Shown here piece after piece: positions 21,074-33,733 of a stretch of 64,000 nt of DNA; within the stretch, counting starts at the first letter, position 1; each line of letters begins with the position of its first letter. Both the position numbers and the translations under genes were made by a program. The stretch comes from Paraconiothyrium sp. Pb-2020. Lineage: Eukaryota > Ascomycota > Dothideomycetes > Pleosporales > Didymosphaeriaceae. The notes under the pieces were generated by a model. That model was not told the origin of the DNA, did no database searches, and was given only the letters and a program-made list of their open reading frames with translations. The stretch is taken from assembly GCA_022419385.1 (NCBI GenBank), contig JAJUBI010000003.1, positions 2,232,001 through 2,296,000 on the forward strand, read 5' to 3'.

Positions 21074-24000
21074 GTTGCCAGTCGCTTCGGCACCCGAGTT
21101 GATTTTGTCCGCTTCCTCCTCGCCCCTGCTCTGCGATACGCGGACGGAACTGATGCGCGGCCGTATGTTGTACGTCTGGCCCCCGTCGCGCTTCTTGCGA
21201 ATGGGTGAGAGGCGGAGTGAATCCAGCTTGAGTGCGGGTTCGACTTGCGTAGTCGTAACGGGGAAGGGCGAGTGAGTGGTACTGCGCGGTACGTAGGCCA
21301 GCGGCCGTTTGCAGGGCAGGTGGCGTGCAACGTGAGGAAGGAACGGTTTGGACACAAATGTTTCGGCTGGACGAAAGGGTTCGTAAGACACAGAATGATC
21401 TATCGGCCAAGCGGGACTCAACGAGTGATCATGATCGTATCGAATGCGGGATCGCTACTGTCGCGAGCGTGTTTACATCGCATATAACCAGCCCGCGCGC
21501 TAAAGGATTCGTTCCTCGGCCCACCATTGACGACGGTGGTCAGCCGTCTTGCAGTGACGATTTAAAGGCTTCAGCATTGCCTACTGGTACTCACGGGGTT
21601 TGTGAGGTCAATTGGAGGTGTATATTCAAGGTTTCACAGGCGCCGTCGAATTCTTTACGAACGCGAACTCACGTGACATTTGACACGTTCGCCTCGTGCT
21701 AAATCGACACAATACCGACCACAGCCGCGCCGATATTTGGTTGATGAGTTTTTCGATACTCCATCAATCAACAGCAGCCATGATAGAGTATAGCCCATTC
21801 GTGACTCTATGAGACTGTCGACTAAGTCACTGTCGTCTAACCAAGCTCACTTTACCAAGCACTACGGCGTACACAATAGCTGACAATTCAAGCTTTCGGA
21901 GGCTTCTGAGGGCCGGAACAGGACTCGCGGCCGTTCTTTGTTGCCACTCCTGGACCACACAAGACCCTGGCGTACAAGTCCATGAATTCATTGCATCACG
22001 AGAAGAATCACAAGGTGGAAATCATCCCATGAGATGAGCGCACGTACCCACGCAAGTATACTCTCCTCTCGGGTACGATGGCCTAGGCGAGTCGTCCTTC
22101 CTGTTACCTTTGCGAGATCTTTTCTGCTCTGCATAGGAGGCTATTGCTGGCCTTCAAGAGGGCGATCCTCGTGCTTGCGTTCATGGACAAGCCACCATGA
22201 GGATAACACACGACCACGTACGTGGATGAATGTTGCAGGTGCAATCGCGGCTTCTGTTTCACCCAGCAGACCAACACCAACCTTCGACGTCGCGCTTTCC
22301 TCCTATCTAAGGGACATACTCCCGTAAACTACACGACAGGCCACTGCAGTGAATTGTTCCACCAGCCTCACCACTCCAATGCGCGCATATCCGCGTCGTC
22401 TGTGCTGTGCATTGTCTTCTGCTTCCGCGCGGCAGCCGCCCAAGCAAGAAGAAGTGACACAACGCTTGAGTAATTGGCCACTCCGTCCCTGATCGTCTTC
22501 TCAACCCATCTCAGGCCTGTCCTTGTGCTCTCGTGACCCGCAGGCAGTATCCTATCGACGAGCGGTACCGAGACAAGGCCAGGATCCCAATCAATCACCA
22601 CAACAGTGTCATTTACGACGTGCCGCACGCCTCCACAGCATGGTGTAACACCCGTAGCAAGGAAGCTCGACCTTCAATGACAATCCTGAACTCTTTCCGC
22701 TTAGATCGAGTGTCCGTGCTGGCTGCACCTGCGTGTCTGCTTTCAAATGAATGGTCAAGGACAGCTCCGCGATGTGCAACGCTGGTCCACCAATGACCAC
22801 CATCTGTTCAAGGATAGCATCCGTACAGTTGGAAGAGCGAGTACGTGCACCGGGGATCTGTGACAGAATCACGAAGCGGTCAGAGTGGGTAAAAAGATGG
22901 ACATGGTGGACGAAACCAAGTTCGAGGCCTGGGGGGCTTGAGGGGAGCTGCAGCCACATCTGTTTTGCGAGAAAGGCGCGCGGGTTTCGCGGATGTCAGT
23001 GTAGCGCAGGCGTAGCGCCTTCAACGTGCATCTCCACCCTATCTCACTTTTCCTACCCGACCTACGATGAACAAGGTGATCAGAGTGGCTCAAACTGGCG
23101 CAAGCCAACTCTAGAAGGTGGAATGGCATCGACAAAGAAGTAGCTGCTCAAGGTTTTGTCCTGGAGCACCGCAAGAAAGAACGTTGTTATCCATCTTCTC
23201 CAACGACAAGTACGATCACACCACTCTCCACAGCCGTATTTGCCCTACTTGGTCGCGGCAACTCTGCCGCATCGCCCTCGTCGTTCCGATCGGAGGCTCC
23301 TTCCGCATACGCCAGTCTCCATCATCGGTCAGCGCTGCCGCTGCGCGAGTCAGCGCTGACCAGAGGAAGCGACCGACTATGATCGGTGTGTACTACGAAT
23401 AAAGTCAGCTTTGTAGTTGTTCCGCCTTGGCCGCAAAAAGCAAATACCACGTTATTGCAGGAATAGACGGTTCGTTGGCAACGGTCAGCGATAAACGAGC
23501 GGTAGGCTGAGAGGTCTAAATTGGCGAGGAATCATGTCATTCTCAGGTCGCTGATCACTGCAATGATTTGATTGATGATAAGCAGCTGTATTCACGATCC
23601 GATGTCACGTTGAGATGCCTAGATCTGCGGGTATTGATGCTTCAATGTATGGGAACAGCGACTCGTGAAAGAGTGTGAGACAAACAGCTACAACTCAGAA
23701 AGTGACTTTGATCACAATCAGCGGCATGACACAAAGATTCTCCGCGGATTTAGTCATGATCAAAGTTCAATTTTGCCGCGCGTGCAGGCCTCGAGTGGCT
23801 GCAGGCAGTCCGATTTTGTGCTCCTCAAAAAGAGTAAGCTACGCTACATACTAGACTTTAAGGTATAGAATTGTCAATTTGAATGCGAACGAGGGTCGTT
23901 ACAACGCTGCAGTGATGCTCGTACCGAAATGAAAGACTTCGTGTGTCGGGAAAGACAGACGATATGCTCGCCAAATCATGCCATCGTAACAATGAGGAAA

Positions 24001-24257
24001 ACACAAGATGTAGGAGATGTACAAGATTGATGGATGTTGTAGTAGGGATGAAGTAAAGCTTTTGAGACAAGATACCACCGAACGGCAGAGTCGGGTGGAG
24101 GGAGGCTGATAATGCTGCGAGAAAAGCAGCGACTGCTGCTAAACAAAACCACGCTGAGCTGCTGTCATAGATGTGCGAACACGAACCGTTGAGCAAGGAA
24201 TCCACCAATGCGGTCGCACTAACAAGAGAAAATCATTCATTGTCGTGTTTCGTGATT
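21074..24257. other. Long intergenic region
   Basis: About 3.2 kb containing the promoter of the mannosyltransferase gene and the 3' flank of the next minus-strand gene. The only stretch with any coding look is the 22368-22959 candidate listed separately. No repeat, tRNA or transposon was recognised. Confidence 0.5.
22368..22959 (-). pseudogene. Possible broken gene (weak)
   Basis: Two overlapping minus-strand frames read like pieces of one protein. Positions 22959-22609 begin MWLQLPSSPPGLELGFVHHV and run 116 codons. The next frame (22628-22368) continues with a VVVIDWDPG segment and an Ala-rich helix ending in DDADMRALEW. Joining them needs a frame change near 22620, and no convincing intron does it. 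I recognise no family. It could be a frameshifted gene or two chance ORFs. Confidence 0.2.
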
Positions 24258-25169
24258 TCAAAGATGGGTGCCGACCGCTCTAAGTTCCCTCTCTAGCCTT
24301 AAGGCATCTTCGTACCGACCGTACTTCCGGTGATTGTCGATCTCACGGGTGACTGTTGCCCGGTGGTTGCGGAGCATGATTGTGATAAGATCAATAAGAT
24401 GATCCTTGTTGATCTGATTCGGTAATAAGCCAGCTTTCTCGATCCTGTCGTCGATGTTGTTGCGTTTGAGTTGCTTGAGACCCTTTTTGCCATCCCTGGT
24501 CACGCCTTCGTGTAGCATGTCCGGGTTGTGGATCAAGCACTCCTCCCAAGCTCTCGCTAGGGCTTGACTCAACAAGAATCGAGCAATTGTTTCACGATCG
24601 GCTTTGACCTTCTTCTGACCAATCAACTCTGGCGTGAGGTCCTTAATGGAGGTTGCGTCTGGTCCCTGGGTCACTCCTCTGGCAGATCTAGCCTTGGCTT
24701 TGGCCTTGGACCTCTGGACAACGTGATCCTCGGGCCCGGGAGTTGAACCAGGGGAAGGGTAAGGAGACGATGATGGGTTCCAGCGCTGCTGCTGGCTGGA
24801 GTCGTGCTCGCTAGAAAGACAAGGAGATGGAAGCATGTGTCCAGACAATTGAGATAATCTGCGTGTGGCTCGTTTGTTGAGAGGATCGTCACCAAGAGGA
24901 TCCACTGGGGAGTGTGCTTCGCTGAACACTGCTGTCGAAGATGCAAGTGAACTTGTCGACGATCGCCTAGTGTCGCTGCGGTCGTTGTACCACTCGCTGA
25001 TCGGTGGTAACGGTCCCGGTCGATCCCTGACACAGTAAGTGATTGCATGCTGTCATAAAGGTAGAGGAACTCACTGAGAAGGGGGCCATAGCAAGTGCTC
25101 GTTGGTTGAAGGCTCCAATCTGGTGTTATCGCCTTCGACCTTGAAGTGGTGTGCCATTTGAAAAGCCAT
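24258..25169 (-). CDS. Uncharacterised fungal protein with a helical C-terminal domain
   Basis: Two exons (25169-25075 and 25026-24258, 48-nt intron) give 287 aa. It starts MAFQMAHHFKVEGDNTRLEP and continues after the intron with DRPGPLPPISEWYNDRSDT. The first 130 residues are Ser/Pro-rich and probably disordered, with a basic KAKAKARSARG patch that might act in nuclear localisation. The last 150 residues look folded and mostly helical: ETIARFLLSQALARAWEECL, KGLKQLKRNNIDDRIEKAGL, HLIDLITIMLRNHRATV and YEDALRLERELRAVG. No catalytic motif or membrane segment is visible. I do not recognise the family. The spliced start was chosen because it gives a phase-correct join and an upstream ATG. Confidence 0.8.
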
Positions 25170-26660
25170 GATGATGTTGTAGGGCTTGATTGTGATACAG
25201 ATGAAAGCAACAAACTCGGAATGCAGAAGTAGCCGTCTACGAGAAGCCAAGACGTTGGAGCAAAATGATGGATTGACGCCGGACCAAGCGCCTTTTATGT
25301 CCTGCGAAGAAGGCCGTTGCTCCAAATCCTTATGCGGCAAGCATTAGCTGCATTGCGCGGAAGCCGGAAGTTGACCAGGTCGTTGCAACCCTCCATGTAG
25401 ATTGCGCGGTTGCGGTACCATGGGCATAGTTCCCCGCGCAGCCTGCATACAAACGTAGATTCGAGTGCTCACAGCCATCAACAGCAACTGCCAAGACAAG
25501 GACCGAATGTGGAGAGGCGTGTATCTCGCGGGTGCGCCACTGCATCTCCCTTGCAGGACCCGAATGCCGCAGCAATGAAACAATATGGTCTACTCAGCAG
25601 GTGCCCCGCAAGCCGGGAATCCCCTTGAATGAGATATCGGGAACAACGCTTTGGCGAGCCAAAGAAATGCAAGGATGCTTTCACCGCCAGATGTACTCCA
25701 GTGTGCGCTTCCGGTAGCGGCGCGACATGTTGACAGTAAACGCGCGCCGTTATGCGAAGGGACGTAGAGCGACATTGACGGACCAGAACGTGCATTTGCA
25801 GGTATACCGTACCCTATTGGATTTTCCTTGATGCAGGCTCCCAATTTGTCCGTTCTCGGGCTCTTTGTAGATGCAGGCTGCCACTCAGTCTCAATTCGAG
25901 CTTTGGGGTAGGATCGTGGCTGAATCGATCAGACAAAAAGAAACCTGGGCCCGTACCCTCTCACCAGGCTCGCGGACGGCTGCACATACCCCATTTGAGA
26001 TGCATGACCAGCAGGTCCCTCGTTCGGGCGTCGATTGTTCAAGGGTCACCAGAGTGGGGAGACATGGGCGGCCTGTAAACAAGAGTGGCCTAGAACAGAA
26101 GCCGGTGACACCATACGTGCAGGCGCTTGAACATCGGCAACAGGTGCATGGGAAGCACGCCGTTTCCCCGGTGGCTCGAGCAATGTTGCATGAAATGATG
26201 AGCGCGAGAACGAGAGAAGAGAGCAGGAGAGGATATGCGCCCAAGACGTCACTGTGCACTGAACAACCAAGCGATTTTGAGATAAAAAAATGACTATGCA
26301 ATGTATTCCCGCAGTAGCATACAACATTGAGACGCCAGAACCTATACACACGAAAGGAAAGGAGTGCACTTTTCGTGGAATGCCATTCGTACCCGAACCG
26401 TCAACTGCACGCTCCACACAATCGGTCTCGAAATCATGTCAAAAGTGCGTGACGTATTAAAATCTAGTAAGCTCTCGCCATCAAGCCCGACCTGATGCAT
26501 GTTGCCCATTACTCCTCTCCCTGATTACATCCACGACTCGAAGTCCGGTCGCCTACCAGGGCGCTCGCGCGCTGGACGCTAACATGCTGCCAAAGGAACA
26601 TGGATGATAGGATGGTTCTCATATGATTTTGTGGGCGGTTCGTCCCGTATGTTGATTGAT
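25170..26660. other. Intergenic region
   Basis: Promoter of the preceding minus-strand gene and the 3' flank of ECM33. A plus-strand ORF at 25871-26293 (140 codons) overlaps a minus-strand ORF of similar length. Its codon use is not clearly biased and I do not accept it as a gene. Confidence 0.5.
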
Positions 26661-27959
26661 TTACAAGAACAGGACGGCGACCAGGCCAACAAGACCCAGA
26701 GAGATGCTGGGGACGCTAAGTCCGACAGCGGCACCCTGCTTGTCGTCGCCACTGCTCGAGCCGCTCTTGGGAGTGCTCCCTGCAGTGCTGGCCTCCTCAA
26801 GCTTGCCCTCACAGACATACTTGCCCTTCTGGAGCTTGCCCTTGGACTTGAGGGGGTCGTAGAAGTCGGTGCAGATGGTGCCGATATCGCCAGTAGACTG
26901 GAGGTTGAACACACCCTTCACAAAGTCCAGCGAAGGCGTCTCGACCCTGGTGAAGGTTAGTGTCGCGTTACCGGGTCGTCCATCGAATGTACTCACTTGG
27001 AGAAGTTACCACTCATGTCGAGCGCAGCCTGGACGTTCTTGAGCTTGGGCAAGCCGTCGATCTCGTGCAGGTTAGTGTTGTTGGCGATCTGGAGGTTGGC
27101 GCCAACGTCAGTGAGGGAGGCGAAGGAGACGTTCTTCAAGCCCTTGTTGTTGTCAATGACGAGAGCACCGTCGATCTTGGTGAGGTTGGGGGCTGAAAGG
27201 CTCGCGAGGTTGTCGCTCTCGAAGACGCCGAAGCTTCCGCTGTTGATCTTAGATAACGAGGGAATGCTCAAGGAACCGATTGCACGGAAGGAGATGTTAT
27301 TGGCCGACTCAAGATTGGGGAACGACACGTTGACCTCGGCGTTGTTGAAAGAAAGGGTAATGAACTCGGTGATGTTGGTGACCTTCATTTCAATGCTGTT
27401 GATGTCGTCGTTGTTGGCAATGAATATGGAGGAAACTTCCTCCAAATCGATACCGTTCAAGTCCTGGAGCTTCGTATTCTCAATGTCGAGCTTGTCGGCC
27501 TTGGTGATACCCTTTGTAAACTCCAGAGTTCGGAGGTTGGGGAGACCCTTCAGCGTGAGCTCATCAACCTCGGTCAACTGGGGAAAAGAAAGAGCTGCGA
27601 GCTGCGAGACGTCGTTGAGGGTGAGCTTGCCAGAGATGGACTGGAGGCTGGAGCTTCCGAAGCGTTGGATGCCGGAGTTGCTTTCGATGACCAAGTCACC
27701 ATCAATGCTCTTCAAGTTGCCATCGAAGGAGATGTCATCGGTCACACCGGTCGCGACAGCAACACTGCCGGAGAAGGTTGTGCAAGCGGCGATGGCGGTG
27801 GCATCGCCGCCGTTTTGGATGGTCGAGGTGGCAGAGTTGCTGCAGGAGGCGGCTGGAAACAGGTCAGTAGGAGGTGAGTGAACAGTGACGCCGCAGACAC
27901 GTACCGTAGGCAGAGCCGGCAACTGCCAGCGCAGGCAGGGCGACCTTGAGGAGAGACAT
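26661..27959 (-). CDS. ECM33: GPI-anchored cell-wall protein Ecm33
   Basis: Cell-surface protein of the Sps2/Ecm33 family, needed for normal wall structure and apical growth in fungi. Exons 27959-27905, 27852-26997 and 26946-26661 give 398 aa. The N-terminus MSLLKVALPALAVAGSAY is a signal peptide. The body has receptor-L/leucine-rich-like repeats (for example LKSIDGDLVIESNSGIQRF and LTKIDGALVIDNNKGLKNV) with many Asn-x-Ser/Thr sites. A cysteine-containing ICTDFYDPL and YVCEG segment precedes a Ser/Gly linker and a hydrophobic C-terminal tail (SLGLVGLVAVLFL) for GPI attachment. The identification is secure. Confidence 0.96.
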
Positions 27960-30900
27960 GTTGGCGGAACGAAAAGCGAGACGGTTTGTGCGATATTAAG
28001 ACTGCTCTCGACGGGGACGGGTTATATGGTCCAATTCCAAAACACTGAAGATGCTGAGCGATTGACGAGGAAAGGAAGAAACTGCTACAATTAATAAAGA
28101 CCCCACAGGACTGTTGGCAGGGGAAGTCGCAAGAAAGCGAATGTGGATGAGGAACGACGACGGGGCAGAAGGCAGGAGAGAGTAGTGTTTGAAAAGGAGG
28201 CGCGGACCATGCTCTGGCTAGCCGCATCGAGTCGGCGCGACTAACCGGTTGGCGCACCGCTCGGCCTCCAACTCATCTCGTCTCGCGCCGCGCCGATAGA
28301 CTCGTCGTCGTCCTGTCCGCTAGCACCTAGCCCGCCGTCGAGGCGCGCTGGCTTTGTTTGCTGCGGCGACGGGCGCTCACACGCGGGCTCACCATGGCGC
28401 TGGCGCTGTCTGCTGGCCACGCTGAGTGGAGCGCTCGCCCAGCGGTGCCTGTTTACGTGGAGTCGCGCATCCAGAGTCCCAGGAATGAAGACTGCGACGG
28501 GATGAGACGACCGGGGCGTGCGACGCTCCCCACCTGGCGTGTGCAAATCCTGATTTCGCTCGAGCACGTCCAGCCGTATCTGAAGCTGTCATTGAACCGG
28601 CAACAGACACTGCGACGCCATTCCCCAGCGCTCCAGCCAAAACCCATGCGAGGCTCGCAGTGGTCGATGAGAACTCCTATCATGCGCCGGCTGAATGCCC
28701 GACGCTCCACGAGCCGTTCCTGTCCTCCTATGCCACACCTGCCCCTGCCACAGGAGCCGAACGTCCCGCCACCTTGCACGCCCATGGGGACGCGGGGGAT
28801 GCTCGTTATGCACGTCTGCAGAGCGTGCTGAGGCAAGTCCGGCGGGCATCGCCACTGGGCGGTCATCTGTGTCGGACATCAGCAGCGCGTGTCGACAGTT
28901 CCACCCCGTCCGCGTTTCAGCCCATTTCCGAGCGGGCCTGATGTTATCCTCAGTGCCGTCATCGAAAACGCAGCGATATGGATGCTATCTGCCCACGATT
29001 ATGTTGCTGGACTCGCCTCGCCTCGCCTCGATATCCAATCAAGCACTGCGTGCCCTTGCTATGTACATCACTCCTGGAGATCGCTCGGGACGCTAGACGG
29101 ATGCACTCGCGCAATCTCATTATCTATTGTTGTTGTCGCCAGCCGACTGAACCTTGTCGTTTGCGACTTTCATGTGATGACACCTTTGCCGTCAGCGACA
29201 GTGTCGAGACCAGGGAAGAGCACTTTCATTAACCACTGTCAATGTCATTTTCCGCTTGTCCAGGTTTTCAGAGCCTAGCATTCAACATTCAACGCTTTGC
29301 AAAAGACGCTATGGTAATTCTCCGAACCTAGTCGCCGGCACATTCTCACTGTGCATGAAATGTGACCTTGGGGCTAATATTGGATCCAATCTCTCTCCGA
29401 CTTTACACTACGTACTCGTCAGATTGTTCACTGGAGCCTAGATACTTATGAAGCCAGGATCTGGATTCGAGATGAGAAAATAAGCCATCATAGAGAGTCG
29501 AATATCCCCTATGATGAACTTAAGGCCCAGCTGTGTCTACCAATCGCACCTTTAGCGCTCGGGACGACCTCTGTGCTGGAAATACTCCCCTCTTTGACAA
29601 CATCAGAAATGACATGAACAACAAGTGTGCAAATACAGCACCGGAATTCGGACAGTCCTGCTCGATAACACTGTAGATGTCTTCACTGAGAGAACGTGAG
29701 TATAGCTTTGACGTTGGTCGTTTCTGCCGATGGCCTGCAGTACCTCGTTCGGCAACGTCGTAAGACAACACCTTGCTAGATACCCGCGCAGGTGATTACA
29801 CCAGCCTTGCACATGGCGGTCACACTTGTCATGGGAGAGGTGGGGTGCGTTCGGGGAATGGAACGCCAATATTCCGGTGTGACCATTACTGCTCATGCCC
29901 TCAGTTGCGCTTCTGCAGCCCTCCAACGTAGCATTTTGTATGGGCCTTTTCCACCACTTGTTGTACGACCATAACTGCACTCTAGCTCATCAGGCTGAGG
30001 CTTGTTGTTTTTCTGAAGAGTCTTGCAGTCGGAGTGGGGTAAGATGCAAGCAATCCTTTGCCTCGCACAGTAGTCCACTTCTGTCAAGTCGGAGTCGCAC
30101 AGTGCCATTTGACGCTCCCCTACGTTGCTCGAACCACGGTTGCTACCCCGGTCACATCCACATCTCACATTCAAAACACTCGCTACCACTCAATGCCCTG
30201 TACACAACCCGTCGCCACGCCATTACGGACCTGGGCTTCTGCAACGGCTGCCAGCAGCATCTTGGATCGACAAGGCCCGGATCATGTACGCAGCCGCTGA
30301 AAGATGAGTACGAGATGGACATGGTCTGAACGGTATGCGATGAATGCCAGGCTCACGATGTCTACTCTCGGTTGGCCTTGTACCACACGCGCCGAGCTCC
30401 CCCCGGGACGAGATCGCGGATGCGGCATGCTTGATGTGTGTGGAATGTTGATGGGCTGTGGGTATGCCCGCTGTCGAGTATTTCCCATACATGTACACCA
30501 GGTGCTCCACTAACAATAATACCCGTAACTACTAGTGCGAAGCAACCTCGCAATCCATGACCTATGACATATCCCTCTCACATCATCGCACAAAACAGTT
30601 TGTATCGGCCCATCCCGACCACGTCTGGTCATACATCATGACAATAAGGCGGACTCTCAATGACAGTAGTTCACGCGACGAATACGACCATATTAGAAGA
30701 CTGTCGCGGCAACGCGTGCGTGCATCGCTAATGCATACCACCAATTGCCTTGACTAAGGGATCACAGCCGACATCCCCGAGAGTCAGCAACTCTTCCATA
30801 TTAGCTTCAAGAAGGCTTCGTCTGTACTACACAAGATCTGGCGCCGCGCACTACTCCATACGTGCGCTCATCGGACGTGACATCGCTCGCTGCACATGCA

Positions 30901-31291
30901 TTACTGTTTACCAATGAAGGATGAGAGCAGTCAATCACGAGGGAGACGATGACTATCCGCGTTAGGCTTTGCTCCTTCACGAGCGATCTTGCAGAGGAGC
31001 TGTACTACATGAAGTTGGCCTGCGTGCACCGACTTCCGGGGGCATGACACAAGAATACGAAATCGTACGCGCTGCAGATGACACTCCGCACACAACATAA
31101 TTGACAGGTGCGGTCGGTGCATATCCGCGCTCGTATTTGACCATTCGTTCCTTCAGCCATTCGTTCGGCTCAAGACCTCCACTACCTACGTACTCCACAA
31201 CCGAGTCACAGCACACAATGGCCCTCTCGTCGGCCACCGCTTCTGCATTCTCGCCTATGTCATGTATTGCAACCGTACTTGCGTGCTCGAC
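27960..31291. other. Longest gene-free region of the window
   Basis: About 3.3 kb upstream of ECM33 and downstream of MAG1. The first 1 kb is GC-rich and gives long chance ORFs (up to 171 codons) with Arg/Pro/Cys-rich translations. A short CGCCT triplication lies near 29013-29030. I find no protein-like sequence, RNA gene or transposon signature. A long regulated ECM33 promoter or a non-coding transcript would both be possible. Confidence 0.5.
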
Positions 31292-32942
31292 TCAAGTCGT
31301 GTGCATGACACTGATGTCAACGTCCTCGATTCTCCACATATACCACATGAACAGCGATCTAATCGACATCAGCATCGCGCCCCTTGACTAAACCACCCTT
31401 GTAGCACGAAATCGCTGCAGATGAACAAGAAAGGACGCGGAGATGAACGCACCTGTAAGGCGAGAACCTAGACGCTATGGACAGCATCTCTGCCTCGGAC
31501 ATGTATTTCCATTTGCCGCCTTTGTTCTTGAGCTTTGACGTGTCGCGGCCCATGTATGTGGCCATCCCGCGCCTACATTGTTTATCCCCGTCAGTAAACT
31601 TTCAATAGATCTTGCGGTGTGTTTCGCTTAGGGGACTAGGATTTTCCACTTACTGCACGCCCAAGTCGCCCGTGCTGAACACGTCCATGCGCTTGAGCCC
31701 GAAGCAAGCGAACATCTCGACGCTCCACCTGCCGAGGCCGCGCACGGCGACGAGCTTTTCGATGAGCTCTTCATCGGACGCACTGATGAGCATGGCGGCG
31801 CTTAGTTCTCCGGAGGCGAACTTCCCGGCTAGACCGCTGATGTATTCGGCTTTGCGTTGGGAGAGGCCGGCTGTACGGAGGGTTGGGAGGTCTTTGGCGA
31901 GGACTTGGGAGGGACTGGGGAAGGTAGGGTGGGTTTCGGGGAACACTGTAGACGTTCGTTAGTGTATGGGCATTTGTGAGCTTGTCACTGGTAGCATCGC
32001 TTTCGTTATTGAAATGGTGTGAAGAAGGGGTATGTGTCAGTTGCGCAGACATGACATACATGCAATGAACTTCTTGCGTATCGAGGCAGCAGCCTGTCCT
32101 GAGACCTACATTGAAATATTAGTGATTTGACATCCGAGTAAACGTGCTCTATGCTTGACACGATTTCCAGTGAGCCCGGAATAATAAAAACATACCTGCT
32201 GTCCCATAATTCCACTGCTCAACGCCGTAAATGGATCCACCACCTCCCTCAATCCCTCTGGACTAAACATCTTACACTTGTGTCTTTCCACCAAGGGCCT
32301 CAACTTTGGATCCACACAACACAAAGACTCCTCCGCATCTTTAAGCAGCGTGTCAATAGTCGCCGACGGCTTGTTCAGGACGCCAACATCTGGCGGTACA
32401 GTCTCTTTCGCCTTACGCTTCTTCGTTGGCGAGGGCTCGGCTGCTTCTTGTGACGCTGTTGGTGTGGAAGGTTTCGCTGGCGATGAGGTATACGCCGTCA
32501 CGTGTGATCCACCTGGGGTTGATAGGGGCGCGTTGGTGGCGTGGGGTTCTGCTGGACGAGGCTTGAGGTTGCCAAGATCTTCCATGGGGTGGTCCGATTC
32601 CGAGGCATGAGTGTGAGCGAGCAAGCCTACGCCAGATGGAGTCGGCGTGAATGGCGGAGGTTTGCAAGGCGATTCCAAGGCCCCTTTGCATCGTTTCGGG
32701 AGAGGTGTAGAAGGGAGCTCTGGGACTGCGAAGGTAGGTTGAGGGTCTGGTGCGAAGATGGACTCTGCTGCTTTCACCTTGGGCACTTTGAGCGGTGACA
32801 TAGTAGTGTTCGAAGCTCGGCTTTTTCGCTTCTTGATGGCTTCCTTGGGTTGTGTCGTAGGGGTCACCTTTTTGTATGCCGCTGGCTCCGGTACCGAGAA
32901 AGCGGCGGACGTGGAGATGCGGGCTGAGCGCCGTAGAGACAT
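31292..32942 (-). CDS. MAG1: DNA-3-methyladenine glycosylase, HhH-GPD type
   Basis: Base-excision repair enzyme that removes alkylated purines in the nucleus. Exons 32942-32196, 32105-32060, 31945-31654, 31572-31453 and 31358-31292 join in phase to 423 aa. The first 200 residues are Pro/Ser/Lys-rich and disordered, starting MSLRRSARISTSAAF. The glycosylase domain follows: DPFTALSSGIMGQQVSGQAA, FPSPSQVLA, RTAGLSQRKAEYI, the helix-hairpin-helix LVAVRGLGRWSVEMF and the catalytic aspartate in FSTGDLGVQRG. It ends with RFSPYRSLFMWYMWRIEDVD, typical of Mag1. The start was set at the ATG of 32942; the open frame begins six bases earlier with TTG. Confidence 0.94.
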
Positions 32943-33733
32943 TGTCAAGCAGTGATGTTGAGGTGCAAGCTATGGATAATATAGCTTTAGTAACCTGGCA
33001 TTCGAAATGTACCACAAAAGTGACGAACGCGCGGCCTGAAGTGGGTGTGTTACTTGAATTTTCGTATGGCTGAGCATGAAGTCCTGGGTTGACGGGTATC
33101 TGACGCGGTCGTGGGGTCTTGAAGTTGGTCGATCGCGGAAGCACCTGACTTCGTGCTGACCAATAGTCAATGCGACACACCAGCAATGAATTGCAACACC
33201 TTGGTAATGGCATCAAAAGTGTATCGGACCAAGTCACCTCGGAAGGGGTTTGCGTCCTCTTTATGGGTTAACATTTCAGCGAAGAGGGTAAAGCTAAGCT
33301 CGGGCGTGAATGAAGCACCGGCCCAGGTTCCAACAACATCCACAATATGAAGGACTCTTATAACTACAGCTATAAATTAACGATCTCAATATTAGATTTC
33401 TCCTTGTCAATGAGAAGAATCGTCATGAAAGTCTCGAAATTGTTTTCTGACGTCTGTCTTTCATATGATTGGCTCAAAGCGTCTGGGGAGAAGCTCTCAA
33501 GAGGCATCTCAAAACAGCAGCCAGAATCACTTACTTCACTCTCTGGTTTGGATACAATCGCATAAAGAGCACATCAGAGTGATCCTTGTTGCGCTGACAG
33601 AGTTAATGGGCTCTGCGAGAATTCAATACATGACAATAGAAAATTTCTTGATAGTACACTCTAAATGCACAGCTCGATCCCTCCAAGCCCCATGTCAGTG
33701 CCAATTGTCGTATATACATTTCTTTCCATCCGT
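32943..33733. other. Intergenic region, MAG1 to QCR7
   Basis: MAG1 promoter and QCR7 3' flank. The last 400 bp are AT-richer. No ORF with family features was seen. Confidence 0.5.

Noticed and set aside
25871..26293. 140-codon plus-strand ORF
   Set aside because: Only weak third-position bias, no family resemblance and an ORF of similar size on the opposite strand; kept only as a remark in the intergenic entry.
28358..28831. 157-codon plus-strand ORF upstream of ECM33
   Set aside because: Low-complexity Arg/Pro/Ser translation with overlapping ORFs on both strands and no plausible start context.
32413..33237. 274-codon minus-strand ORF overlapping MAG1
   Set aside because: It overlaps MAG1 exon 1 in another frame and has no protein-like pattern; the MAG1 frame is clearly the coding one.
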